Assembly (NCBI GenBank): GCA_946535985.1
Contig: CAMNDY010000003.1
Coordinates: 1-64,000 of the forward strand
Direction of reading: 5' to 3'
DNA length: 64,000 nucleotides
DNA from: an uncultured Treponema sp.
GTDB lineage: Bacteria; Spirochaetota; Spirochaetia; Treponematales; Treponemataceae
Every line of letters starts with the position of its first letter. Position 1 is the first letter of the stretch. Position numbers and translations under genes: made by a program. A model generated the notes under the pieces. The model was not told the DNA's origin, made no database searches, and saw nothing but the letters and a program-made list of their open reading frames with translations. Of this stretch, positions 28,681 through 38,358 are shown piece by piece.

Positions 28681-29658
28681 TTACTCAGTTCCAAGATTTA
28701 CAACATTGTAATCATAAATTGTCCAGATTCCTTCGCGCTGACGAACCTTGTAGGTATAACGTTTCTTTTCGCTGAAGTTAGGATATTTGAACCATTCAAT
28801 TACAACAACAGAACCTTCAGTAGGAGAGTAGGTTGTTTTTTCAATCTGGAAGCGTTCCGGAACTGCAATAATATCATTTTCAATTCTAGACTGCATCAAG
28901 TCTGCTTTATAAGATTCAATCATTCTTGCTCTTTCTTGAGCAGAAACAGAAATGTATTTTTTGCTTAAAGCAGAGTTTCGTTTTAAAAGAGATTCAACAT
29001 CCATGTAAAGGAAGTACTGATCCCAAAGGGATTTTTGTCTTGCAATGATAGTCTGTTCAACAACTTTATCAGGACCAATTTCCTGAGGCTTTAAGATTTC
29101 ATTTGAATTATCTTTTACAGGAACATAAGTTGAAGAAGCAGCAGAAGCAGAAGGTCTGATTTCCAAAGTCAGGCGGTTAGAAATAAGCTTGATATATTTT
29201 GATTTATAAAGTTCCGGATAAAAACTCATTTCAAGATAATAAACAGAAGGCTCATCAACTTTAATATAATCCTTTACGTTTTCAATGAATGAATACTCTT
29301 CGCCACCTTCAAGTGCAATTTCGCGGAAGTATACAGTTCTGTTTGTAGTACGTTTTTCAATAACAGAATCTGTTGGTTCAAGGGCACTGTTCTTTACAGT
29401 ATAAGCATAAAAGTCCAGGCTAAAGGCTCTGTCATCTGCAAGCTTAAAACGTAGGGTTTCTGTGCCATTATTTTTAATTGTAATATGAACATCTATAGGG
29501 TTTTCATCGTTCATTCCAGGATAATAAATTGATCTGTTATAATACTTGATTGAAACAGATGCCTGTGAATAATCAGGCTGTTTAGCTTCCTGGCCAAATA
29601 AAGACTGTCCAAAAAGACAAAGAATTGATATAATAACTGAAAGTTTACGGATTTTCAA
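28681..29658 (-). CDS. Secreted conserved-looking hypothetical protein (TTG start at 29658 preferred)
   Basis: RBS-like aggagaa upstream of ttgaaaatccg; signal peptide KIRKLSVIISILCLFGQSLFGQ; the longer ORF start (29730) would overlap mfd. Confidence 0.7.
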   Translation of the reverse strand: MKIRKLSVIISILCLFGQSLFGQEAKQPDYSQASVSIKYYNRSIYYPGMNDENPIDVHITIKNNGTETLRFKLADDRAFSLDFYAYTVKNSALEPTDSVIEKRTTNRTVYFREIALEGGEEYSFIENVKDYIKVDEPSVYYLEMSFYPELYKSKYIKLISNRLTLEIRPSASAASSTYVPVKDNSNEILKPQEIGPDKVVEQTIIARQKSLWDQYFLYMDVESLLKRNSALSKKYISVSAQERARMIESYKADLMQSRIENDIIAVPERFQIEKTTYSPTEGSVVVIEWFKYPNFSEKKRYTYKVRQREGIWTIYDYNVVNLGTE

Positions 29659-29714
29659 AGTATTCTCCTGTAAAAAGTTTTTATCTATTATATAATTATT
29701 TTCGGTATTTTTAA

Positions 29715-32700
29715 ATGAAATCATTATCATCTTCTGTTAATAATTTTCTCCATAACTGGAAGGATTTTTCTGCTGCTGCAGACAAAATAACATCCTCTGA
29801 TGTACAATTTCCTCTTCAAATTTCCGGAACTCACGGAAGTCTTTTTACATATTTTTTAAGTGAACTTAGCACTACTGCAAAATTCAAAACCCTGCAAGCA
29901 ATTCAATACAGTAATTCAAGTAAAAAATCTGGTGAATATAAAAGTTTTTCTCAGGATTACCTTATTGTAGTTCCGGGCGAATTTGAAATGAATAACCTTA
30001 CTCAGGATATAAAAACAATCTTTCCCGAAGCAGAAGTTTTTCTTTTTCCAAGTTGGGGAACAATTCCATATAGGCCTGCAGCTCCTGGTTCTTTAGTTTT
30101 TGGTCAGCGAGCAGGATTCCTTTCGAAGCTTTTAGAAAAGCAGACCTTTACTACAAACATAAGTCCCCGCATTTTTATAATCACACAGCGATCTTTTATG
30201 AGCGCCTTACCGCCACCAGAATACACAAGAGGGTTTTCCTTTTCGCTTAAAAAAGGTGATTTAATTGATACTGTTAAGATTGCTCAAAAACTTACAGAAA
30301 TCGGTTATATAAGAGTTTCAAGAGTAAATGTAAGAGGTGAGTTCAGTCTGCGTGGAGAAGTTCTTGATATCTTTCTTCCGCTTGAAGAAAATCCGGTACG
30401 AATTGTTTTTGATTTTGATACAATTGAATCTCTCAAAGAGTTTGAAACCGATTCCCAGATAACACTTAAAAGTAGGGAAAAAATCACAATTTGTCCTACA
30501 AAAGAAGTTTTATGGACAGAAGAGCTTGTAGAAAAATTAAGAGCTAAACTAAAAGAATATCAGGAAACTGCAATTTCTCCAGATTCCAACAGCCAGCATA
30601 TACATCTGCCTTTTACAGAACATGCCCTGCAGTATCAGGAAATGATGCTGGATGAACTTGCTGTAAAAAAAGAAACAGAAGGCGAGGAGTTTTATTACAG
30701 TCTTTTATGGGACAGGCCTTATTCAATTCTTGATTATATTGCTGATAATACTTTTGTCCTTTTTTATGATTATGACAGAATTTTAAATGCAGAACTTGCA
30801 ATAAACCGTGAATTTTCAGGCATGTACCGCAAGACAAAAGAGGATTTACCGGTTTTACCGCCTGACATGATGCTTTATGAGCTCAAATTTTTACTAGAAA
30901 AAGTCTCAAATAGTCTATATTTTAAGACAGTTATAGACGAAAATGAGAATCCGGACTCTTTAATTACATTAAAAACAGAACCTTCTCGCAGTTTCTTTGG
31001 AAATTTAAACTACATGAAGGAAGAACTTACAAATCTTCAGAACGATGGCTGGAATATCACAATTTTTACCGACAACGATAATCAGCAGCTTCGTATTCAT
31101 GAAATATTCAAGGACTGGACAGATATCGAGCCGGACGGGATTCGTAAACCAGTTCAACTTATTCCAAAAGCAATTTCAGCCGGCTTTAATATCCCTGAAA
31201 TTAAACTTCTTATTATTCAGGAAAACGAGATCTTTGGACGCCGTAAGTATGTTGCAAAATCAGTAAATAAAGCTAAATCTCAGGTTATCGATACCTTTGT
31301 TGAGCTTAATCCGGGAGATTACATAGTTCACGTAAACTGGGGAATCGGGCTTTTTCATGGAATTGAGCGTGTAAAATCTCTTGGAAACGAAAGGGATTAT
31401 ATAAAGCTTGAATACGCAGATCAGGAGTTTGCCTTTGTTCCAATTGAGCAGGTAAACCTTGTTCAACGTTATATCGGCAATGAAGGAGAAAAACCTCGTC
31501 TAGACCGCATAGGAAGCAAATCCTGGGAAAACAGAAAGAGCAAAGTCCAGAAAGCTGTAGAGGATCTTGCACAAAAGCTCATAGATTTATATTCAAGAAG
31601 AAAGGCAAGTGTAGGGTACGCTTTTCCAAAAGAAAAGGAGTGGCAGTCTGCTTTTGAAGCAGCTTTTCCTTATGAAGATACTCCAGACCAGATAACAGTT
31701 ACCGAAGAAGTTAAAGCCGATATGGAAAAGCCTGTTCCAATGGACCGTCTTGTTTGCGGAGACGTTGGTTATGGTAAAACAGAAATTGCCATGCGTGCCG
31801 CATTTAAAGCAGTTATGGGTGGTAAACAGGTTGCATTCCTGGCACCAACAACAATTCTTGCAGAACAGCATTATGAAACTTTAATTGAACGCTTTAAGAA
31901 TTTCCCTGTAAAAATTGCCCGTTTAAGCCGCTTTGTGCCTGCTGCCGAACAAAAGAAAACTCTTTTTAAGCTTTCTATGGGCGAACTTGATATACTTGTA
32001 GGAACCCACAGAATAATCCAGAAAGACGTTCATTTTAAAAATCTTGGCCTGATGATCATTGATGAAGAGCAGCGTTTTGGCGTAAAGGACAAGGAACGCC
32101 TTAAGGAAATGAAAAACAATGTAGACTGTCTTACAATGTCTGCAACACCAATTCCACGAACCCTTCACATGAGTCTTTTAAAAATCCGAGACATGAGTCT
32201 TTTAACAACTCCGCCACAAAACCGCCAGCCAATTGAAACTGTTATAGACGAATTTAGTGATGACAGAGTTGCAGCAGCCATAAGACAGGAAATGGACCGC
32301 GGTGGACAGGTTTTCTTTTTGCATAACCGTGTTGAATCTTTGCTGGAGATCCGCCAGAGAATTGAACGAATTGTTCCTGAATGCCTTGTTGATATTGCCC
32401 ATGGCCAGATGACCAGCCAGGAACTTGATGATATTTTCCATCGCTTTAAGATGGGTGGTTTTCATGTTCTTATTGCAACTACGATCATCGAAAACGGAAT
32501 TGATATTCCAAACGTAAATACAATCATTATTGACCGTGCAGATATGTATGGAGTTTCACAGTTATATCAGCTTCGTGGCCGTGTTGGACGCAGTGACCGA
32601 AAAGCCTACGCATATTTATTATATCCAAAAGATAAAGCTCTTAGCGAAGTTGCAATGAAACGACTCCAGGTTATCAGTGATTTTACAGAACTTGGAAGTG

Positions 32701-33302
32701 GCTTTAAAATTGCCATGAAAGATATGGAAATAAGAGGCGCGGGTAACCTGCTTGGAAAAGACCAGTCGGGGGATGTATACGCAGTCGGCTTTGATTTATA
32801 TATGCGCTTACTCAATGAAGCCGTTAATCGTCTTACAGCTCAAAAAGATTATAAACCCGAAAGCGAAGTTCTTATGGAACTTGAATATACAGGATATATT
32901 CCAGACACTTATGTAACTGTACCTCAAATTAAAATGGAGATATACAAGAAGATTGCATCAATTACAACAGATGCAGAATTTGAAGCAATTGTAAATGAAT
33001 TATCTGATCGTTTTGGACCAATTCCTGATGAAGTTTCAAGTCTGCTGGCTTTAGCAGAAATAAGAATTATCTGCGGCAAGCTTTCAATAAAATCTATAAG
33101 AGAAAAACAAGGAGAGGTAAAGGTTGAATTTGGCAATACCTCAAATTTCTCAATTGATAAATTGATGAAGCTTATTAAAGATAATCCTGGAACTATACAT
33201 TTAAACCCAACAATGCCAAATGTGATGTTTATAAAACTTGGTAAAATCGGCTTAAAAGAAAAATCTGAATTTATACGAGAAAAACTAAGCCAGTTGGCCT
33301 AA
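29715..33302 (+). CDS. mfd: Transcription-repair coupling factor
   Basis: VCGDVGYGKTEIAMRAAFKAVMGGKQVAFLAPTTILAEQH, DEEQRFGVKDKERLK, TIIIDRADMYGVSQLYQLRGRVGRSDRKAYAYLLY. Confidence 0.97.
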   Translation: MKSLSSSVNNFLHNWKDFSAAADKITSSDVQFPLQISGTHGSLFTYFLSELSTTAKFKTLQAIQYSNSSKKSGEYKSFSQDYLIVVPGEFEMNNLTQDIKTIFPEAEVFLFPSWGTIPYRPAAPGSLVFGQRAGFLSKLLEKQTFTTNISPRIFIITQRSFMSALPPPEYTRGFSFSLKKGDLIDTVKIAQKLTEIGYIRVSRVNVRGEFSLRGEVLDIFLPLEENPVRIVFDFDTIESLKEFETDSQITLKSREKITICPTKEVLWTEELVEKLRAKLKEYQETAISPDSNSQHIHLPFTEHALQYQEMMLDELAVKKETEGEEFYYSLLWDRPYSILDYIADNTFVLFYDYDRILNAELAINREFSGMYRKTKEDLPVLPPDMMLYELKFLLEKVSNSLYFKTVIDENENPDSLITLKTEPSRSFFGNLNYMKEELTNLQNDGWNITIFTDNDNQQLRIHEIFKDWTDIEPDGIRKPVQLIPKAISAGFNIPEIKLLIIQENEIFGRRKYVAKSVNKAKSQVIDTFVELNPGDYIVHVNWGIGLFHGIERVKSLGNERDYIKLEYADQEFAFVPIEQVNLVQRYIGNEGEKPRLDRIGSKSWENRKSKVQKAVEDLAQKLIDLYSRRKASVGYAFPKEKEWQSAFEAAFPYEDTPDQITVTEEVKADMEKPVPMDRLVCGDVGYGKTEIAMRAAFKAVMGGKQVAFLAPTTILAEQHYETLIERFKNFPVKIARLSRFVPAAEQKKTLFKLSMGELDILVGTHRIIQKDVHFKNLGLMIIDEEQRFGVKDKERLKEMKNNVDCLTMSATPIPRTLHMSLLKIRDMSLLTTPPQNRQPIETVIDEFSDDRVAAAIRQEMDRGGQVFFLHNRVESLLEIRQRIERIVPECLVDIAHGQMTSQELDDIFHRFKMGGFHVLIATTIIENGIDIPNVNTIIIDRADMYGVSQLYQLRGRVGRSDRKAYAYLLYPKDKALSEVAMKRLQVISDFTELGSGFKIAMKDMEIRGAGNLLGKDQSGDVYAVGFDLYMRLLNEAVNRLTAQKDYKPESEVLMELEYTGYIPDTYVTVPQIKMEIYKKIASITTDAEFEAIVNELSDRFGPIPDEVSSLLALAEIRIICGKLSIKSIREKQGEVKVEFGNTSNFSIDKLMKLIKDNPGTIHLNPTMPNVMFIKLGKIGLKEKSEFIREKLSQLA

Positions 33303-33417
33303 AAAAGCAGCTCAAGTCGCCTAAATGCCCATTTTTCTATATTATATTACTACTCATAACGCATATTCTGTCTACCTGAACAAGCATATTATGCCCTTTT
33401 ACTAGAATCGGAGAGCG

Positions 33418-35676
33418 CTAAAATATCTTATACACCTTATTCTTCCCACCAAGATAGTTATTCGAAACACCATCATCTTCATACAATTCAAATGGTTCAC
33501 AAGTGCCGTTATTATCAGGGAATCTAAGGGCTTTTATGGAGTTATTTTCATTTACAGGAATTACACAGCCTTCTTTTACAAATAAAGGAATCTTATCAAT
33601 TGGAGCATCACAGTCTAGCCATTTACCGCCATTGTATTTCTGACCAGTCCACCAGTCGTACCAGGCGCAATCTACAGGTAAGTAAACTCTACGGATTTTT
33701 GGGGTATTTATGGCTGAACCCTGTTTATCATAATACATAGGTTTTATTACAGGGCAAACCATAATAGAAGGCCCGAACATAAACTGATCACTTATTTCTA
33801 CCGTTTTAGAATCATTAAATTGGGTAAAAAGAGGTCTTATAAACTGTTCATCATCCTTCCACACTTTACCTGCAACAGAATAAATATATGGCATGAGCGT
33901 ATAACGAAGCTTAATAAAATCGGTTATTGCATTATAAAATACATGAGATTCATCATCAAAAGCCCATGGCTCTCTACGGCAGTCGGTACCATGTGCACGG
34001 AACATTGGTAAAAAAGCACCTAACTGCAGCCATCGTGTATATAACTCACGGTAAGAAGGATTTTCTACAGTATTATCATAATCTCCGTTCCAATACCAGT
34101 TTATGCCCTTTTTAACAAAAAATCCGCCGATGTCAAAAGTCCAGTATGGAATACCTGAAAGACTAAAATGAAGTGCTGCTAATAGCTGATTTTGTAAAGT
34201 TTCCCATGACGCACTTGTATCTCCGCTCCACAAGGTTACTCCATATTTTTGACTTCCTAAAACTCCGCTTCTTGTAAGTATAAGCATTCTTCGTTCCGGA
34301 AAATCACTCTTCTGGCCTTCATACATGCCTTTTGCGTGATAGTATCCATAAGCATTTGACTTTTCTAACGGCATTATATCCTGAGCATTTTGTAAGTATT
34401 CTGCAAATTGGAGCTCTTCTGGTGGAATTTCGTAGTGGTTCCATTCAGGAGTACTAGGTTCACTTGAGTCACACCACCAGCTTTCAACACCAAAATTGGA
34501 TAACCCTTCCCTAGCCTGTTTCCAGTACAGTTCCCTCGCCTTTTTATCAAACGAATTACAGATATTTACACCTGGTAATAAACAGTTATTTTCAAGCATT
34601 TCCTTGTAATTCTGACATTTTTCGTCCATGCTTGGCCAGATTGATATCATAAAATGAACGTTATTCTTTGCTAGCGTTTGGATCATTATATCTGGAGTTG
34701 GAAAACGAGATTTATCAAAAGATTTCTGCCCCCACATACCGTCTTCCCAGCTTAGCCAGTCAAGAACTATACAGCTTAAAGATATATCTCTTTTTTTGAA
34801 TTCAGCAGCTACATTTAATATCTCTTCTTGAGTTTCATAACGCTCCTGAGACTGTACATATCCAAAAGCCCATTTAGGAGGAATGAGCGCTTTACCAGTA
34901 ATTTGACGAGTACATTTTACAATATCAGATTTTTGCAAAGGCGCAATAAAATAATAATCAAGATAATAATCTGCTGTAGTATAAAAATACGTAGAATCAG
35001 TATCACAAAAAATTGAAGGACTTTGAGTAGAAAATAAAACAGAATATCCTTTACTTGAAACAAATGATGGAATAGCAATTTTTTTATTTGCCTGATTCAA
35101 ATATTGTTTTGTATGACGCAAGTCCCATTTTCCATGTTCACACTGCCCTAATCCAAAAATCTTTTCATCAGCATCAAGCAGAAAATCTAACCTTGTTCTA
35201 TAAAGTGTTTTATCAAAAGTTTTATCTGCTGAAAGAATCTGTTTTTTTACACCGTCGGCAGTTTTGATTTCCTGGGTTTCAATTTTTCCTGCACTTATAA
35301 AAGAATCAAACTTTTCCACATGATGACTATTGTGTGGTTTTTCTGAAAAAAGAAGTGTCTGGACTCCACTGTCTTCCTTTTGAAAAAAACTTACAGAGCT
35401 TGTTTCCGGATCAATTTTGCAAATTAAGTGTTTTGTGCATACAGAATAAAAGTTGTCTGATTTTATAAATGTATATTCTGGTTTTGTTGCAGGGGTTAAA
35501 AATTCTTCAGTCTGATGAATATCAAAGCTTTTTTCTGCAGTAAATGAAACGCGGATAATATCATTATTGAATACTAATACCCTTAAAATCCCAAGTTCAG
35601 AAGTAAAATAAATACAGTTTTGTTCCTGTGTACAACTGATAATCTTTGAGTCTTTTGGTTTTATTGGGGTAATCAT
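33418..35676 (-). CDS. Glycoside hydrolase family 31 (alpha-glucosidase/alpha-xylosidase-like)
   Basis: LSCIVLDWLSWEDGMWGQKSFDKSRFP, WWCDSSEPSTPEW, FWTFDIGGFF-like GIPYWTFDIGGFF, FRAHGTDCRREPW. Confidence 0.93.
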   Translation of the reverse strand: MITPIKPKDSKIISCTQEQNCIYFTSELGILRVLVFNNDIIRVSFTAEKSFDIHQTEEFLTPATKPEYTFIKSDNFYSVCTKHLICKIDPETSSVSFFQKEDSGVQTLLFSEKPHNSHHVEKFDSFISAGKIETQEIKTADGVKKQILSADKTFDKTLYRTRLDFLLDADEKIFGLGQCEHGKWDLRHTKQYLNQANKKIAIPSFVSSKGYSVLFSTQSPSIFCDTDSTYFYTTADYYLDYYFIAPLQKSDIVKCTRQITGKALIPPKWAFGYVQSQERYETQEEILNVAAEFKKRDISLSCIVLDWLSWEDGMWGQKSFDKSRFPTPDIMIQTLAKNNVHFMISIWPSMDEKCQNYKEMLENNCLLPGVNICNSFDKKARELYWKQAREGLSNFGVESWWCDSSEPSTPEWNHYEIPPEELQFAEYLQNAQDIMPLEKSNAYGYYHAKGMYEGQKSDFPERRMLILTRSGVLGSQKYGVTLWSGDTSASWETLQNQLLAALHFSLSGIPYWTFDIGGFFVKKGINWYWNGDYDNTVENPSYRELYTRWLQLGAFLPMFRAHGTDCRREPWAFDDESHVFYNAITDFIKLRYTLMPYIYSVAGKVWKDDEQFIRPLFTQFNDSKTVEISDQFMFGPSIMVCPVIKPMYYDKQGSAINTPKIRRVYLPVDCAWYDWWTGQKYNGGKWLDCDAPIDKIPLFVKEGCVIPVNENNSIKALRFPDNNGTCEPFELYEDDGVSNNYLGGKNKVYKIF

Positions 35677-35687
35677 ATTATCCTCTT

Positions 35688-36959
35688 TTACAGCATTCCA
35701 GAGATTTGCTCACCGGTAACAGGTCTTGAAAAATAGAATCCCTGCTGAATATCACAGCCTACAGATTTTAAGAATTCACTTTGTTGGGAAGTTTCAACAC
35801 CTTCACAAAGCGTAGTAATATCAAGCTGGTGAGTCATATTGATAATGTTAGAAATAATAACTCTTTCTTTTTTATGAAGTTCTTCTGACTGTAAAAAGCA
35901 TTTATCCATTTTGATAATATCAATAGGAAGCTCGCTCAAAAGATATAAAGAAGAATAGCCGGAACCAAAATCATCCATTGAAACTTTAAAACCTAGTTCA
36001 TGGAAAGTGCGGATAAAGTTCATGGCTTTTGCAGTATCGGCCATGCACACTGTTTCTGTAATTTCAAACTCAATATACTTGGGTGGAATTTTAAATTCAT
36101 TCAAAAGGCTTTTTACATAATTTATTATATCAAGCTTTTTAAAATGCTGACGCGATACATTTATAGAAATTGGTACAACCTTTAAGCCCTGCTGCAATCT
36201 TTGCGAAATGAATTTAAATACTTCCCTGTACATAAAATAATCTACAGCAATTATCTGCCCGCTTCGTTCAATAATTGGGATAAACTGGTCTGGTTGAATT
36301 ATCGTTCCATCCGGCTTTTTCCAGCGAACAAGAGCCTCTGCCCCACTCACCTTACCTGTTGTTGAATCTATCTTTGGCTGATAGTATGCAACAAGTTCTC
36401 CATTTGAAATTGCAGAATCTATTGTCGAAAGAATTTCTATTTCGTGATTAATCTGCGAAGACATTTCTTCTCTAAAAATTACAACAGAATCTTCGGTGTT
36501 ATTTTCGCGGGCAATTTTACGGGCCAGGTTACAGTTTGAAATTACAGTTTCGGCATCGATATTGGAATTGTCTTTTGTAATAAAATAAACTCCGGTACAG
36601 ATTCTAAGACGATTGCATTTATATTTACTTCGAAGCTCATTTTCTATAAGCATGTTTCTGGTAATAATCTGATTATGCAAAATATCTTCATCGTGAATAT
36701 CATATAAGCCGACAGTTACCATATTGTCAGAAACAACACGAGACCCATATAAAAAATTATTTTTATTGCTGCTGAGTAATTTAGCATAATCTGCAAGAAG
36801 ATCGTTTCCTGTTTTATAACTGTATGTATCATTAAAATATTTGAAATGTTTTATATCACTATAATCAATTAAAATTATTTTATCATCAAGATTGTCAATA
36901 AGAGACTGGAGTTTTGGGACAAATTCCTCATAGCTGTCTAGGCCGGTAAGCGTATCCAT
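35688..36959 (-). CDS. EAL-domain cyclic-di-GMP phosphodiesterase with degenerate GGDEF domain
   Basis: GAEALVRWKKPDGTIIQPDQFIPIIERSGQI, FEITETV, DDFGSGYSSLYLLSELPIDIIKMDKCFL; GGDEF signature absent (RVVSDNMVTVG). Confidence 0.92.
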   Translation of the reverse strand: MDTLTGLDSYEEFVPKLQSLIDNLDDKIILIDYSDIKHFKYFNDTYSYKTGNDLLADYAKLLSSNKNNFLYGSRVVSDNMVTVGLYDIHDEDILHNQIITRNMLIENELRSKYKCNRLRICTGVYFITKDNSNIDAETVISNCNLARKIARENNTEDSVVIFREEMSSQINHEIEILSTIDSAISNGELVAYYQPKIDSTTGKVSGAEALVRWKKPDGTIIQPDQFIPIIERSGQIIAVDYFMYREVFKFISQRLQQGLKVVPISINVSRQHFKKLDIINYVKSLLNEFKIPPKYIEFEITETVCMADTAKAMNFIRTFHELGFKVSMDDFGSGYSSLYLLSELPIDIIKMDKCFLQSEELHKKERVIISNIINMTHQLDITTLCEGVETSQQSEFLKSVGCDIQQGFYFSRPVTGEQISGML

Positions 36960-37033
36960 TAAATACCTCTAACTTTTTTATTTATAAGATAATTATATAT
37001 TAGAAAAGTAAATTTTACAAACAAAAAAGTTTA

Positions 37034-38353
37034 CTAATACAAATCCTTTTTTCGGTAATTAATGCTCATTAAAAGGCCCATGCAGGTCATTACAGTAAGT
37101 AAGGAAGAACCACCATAAGATAAGAATAGCAAAGGAATTCCGGTAATAGGCATTATGCCCATAACCATGCCTGTGTTGATGAAAAAGTGGAAGGTTATCA
37201 TTCCAAATACTCCTGAAGCAATATAAGTTCCGTAGCGGTTTGGACAATGTCTTATAATCATCAGGATGCGGATAAAGATTGCAAAATATAAAAGGAAAAC
37301 AATACAACCGCCAAAAAATCCAAACTCTTCTGAAAGAATACTAAAAATAAAGTCTGTACTCTGCTGAGGTAAGAATCGGTAATGGCTTTGAGTTCCATTT
37401 AAAAATCCCTGTCCAAAAGGTCCACCAGCACCAATTGCAATTTTTGATTGAATGATATTCCAGCCGGAACCAAGAGGATCTTTATAAGGATTCATAAATA
37501 CAATAAGACGTTTAATCTGGTAATATTTTAAAACCTTAGAAAATGCAAGTGAACCAATAAGCGAAAATGCAAGAATAGAAAAACAATAAGAAATCCAGAT
37601 CATATAACGTGGAAAATGGAAATACTTTCGTAAGATGAGACTAACAGATGCAATAAAGGAAGCTGTAAAAATGAGTATGATTCGGAATTTTGGAGTTGTT
37701 AAAATTGAAATTACCGAATATGGATGAAGGGCAATTTCACTGTTCCAAACCGGAAGAATTGCAAAAACAATTGTAAGCATACCAAAGGATAAAACATAAA
37801 TAATGTATCGCAATGGAACATCTGCAACAAAACACATGAATAGGAAAATTGGAATATAAACACTTGCAGTTCCCATATCAGGCTGAATTAAAATCAGGCC
37901 CATAGGCAGCATCATAATTCCTGTTGCAATTAAAAATCGTTTTATAGGATTTTCGTTTCTACTGTTATCAAGATATCGGGCAAGGTACAAAATAAAAAAG
38001 ACTTTTCCAAACTCCGAAGGCTGAATACCAAACTCGCCTATTCCAATCCAGCTTCTGGCTCCATTTACAAGTCGTCCAAATAATCGTGTATAAATTAAAA
38101 CAAGAATAAGTGTCAGATAAAACCAGGGAGAAATGCTTTCGAGTCGGCGATAATCATAGATTGTCATTATAATTAAAAATACAAATCCTATGGCAGCCCA
38201 GATAATCTGTTTTTTATATTCATTGGTAACAGAAATACCTTCGGAGTTTATGCTGGAAGAATAAATGAACATTATGCCCATTGTAACAAGGATTGCAATT
38301 ACTAAAATTAAAAAATAATCAAACATCGACAAGACTTTATTTTTCATTTGCAA
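37034..38353 (-). CDS. rodA: Rod-shape-determining SEDS protein RodA
   Basis: RLVNGARSWIGIGEFGIQPSEFGKVFFILYLARYL, SILSEEFGFFGG, MPITGIPLLFLSYGGSSL. Confidence 0.95.
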   Translation of the reverse strand: MQMKNKVLSMFDYFLILVIAILVTMGIMFIYSSSINSEGISVTNEYKKQIIWAAIGFVFLIIMTIYDYRRLESISPWFYLTLILVLIYTRLFGRLVNGARSWIGIGEFGIQPSEFGKVFFILYLARYLDNSRNENPIKRFLIATGIMMLPMGLILIQPDMGTASVYIPIFLFMCFVADVPLRYIIYVLSFGMLTIVFAILPVWNSEIALHPYSVISILTTPKFRIILIFTASFIASVSLILRKYFHFPRYMIWISYCFSILAFSLIGSLAFSKVLKYYQIKRLIVFMNPYKDPLGSGWNIIQSKIAIGAGGPFGQGFLNGTQSHYRFLPQQSTDFIFSILSEEFGFFGGCIVFLLYFAIFIRILMIIRHCPNRYGTYIASGVFGMITFHFFINTGMVMGIMPITGIPLLFLSYGGSSLLTVMTCMGLLMSINYRKKDLY

Positions 38354-38358
38354 CCCTC

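Noticed and set aside
29659-29730. N-terminal extension of the 28681 minus ORF (MIMISFKNTENNYIIDKNFLQENT)
   Set aside because: Overlaps the mfd start; TTG at 29658 has an RBS and is followed by a proper signal peptide.
30305-33136. Many minus-strand and shifted ORFs inside mfd, metG, rpoD and trpS (60-150 aa)
   Set aside because: Fully contained in strongly supported genes, with no RBS or recognisable domain; shadow ORFs.
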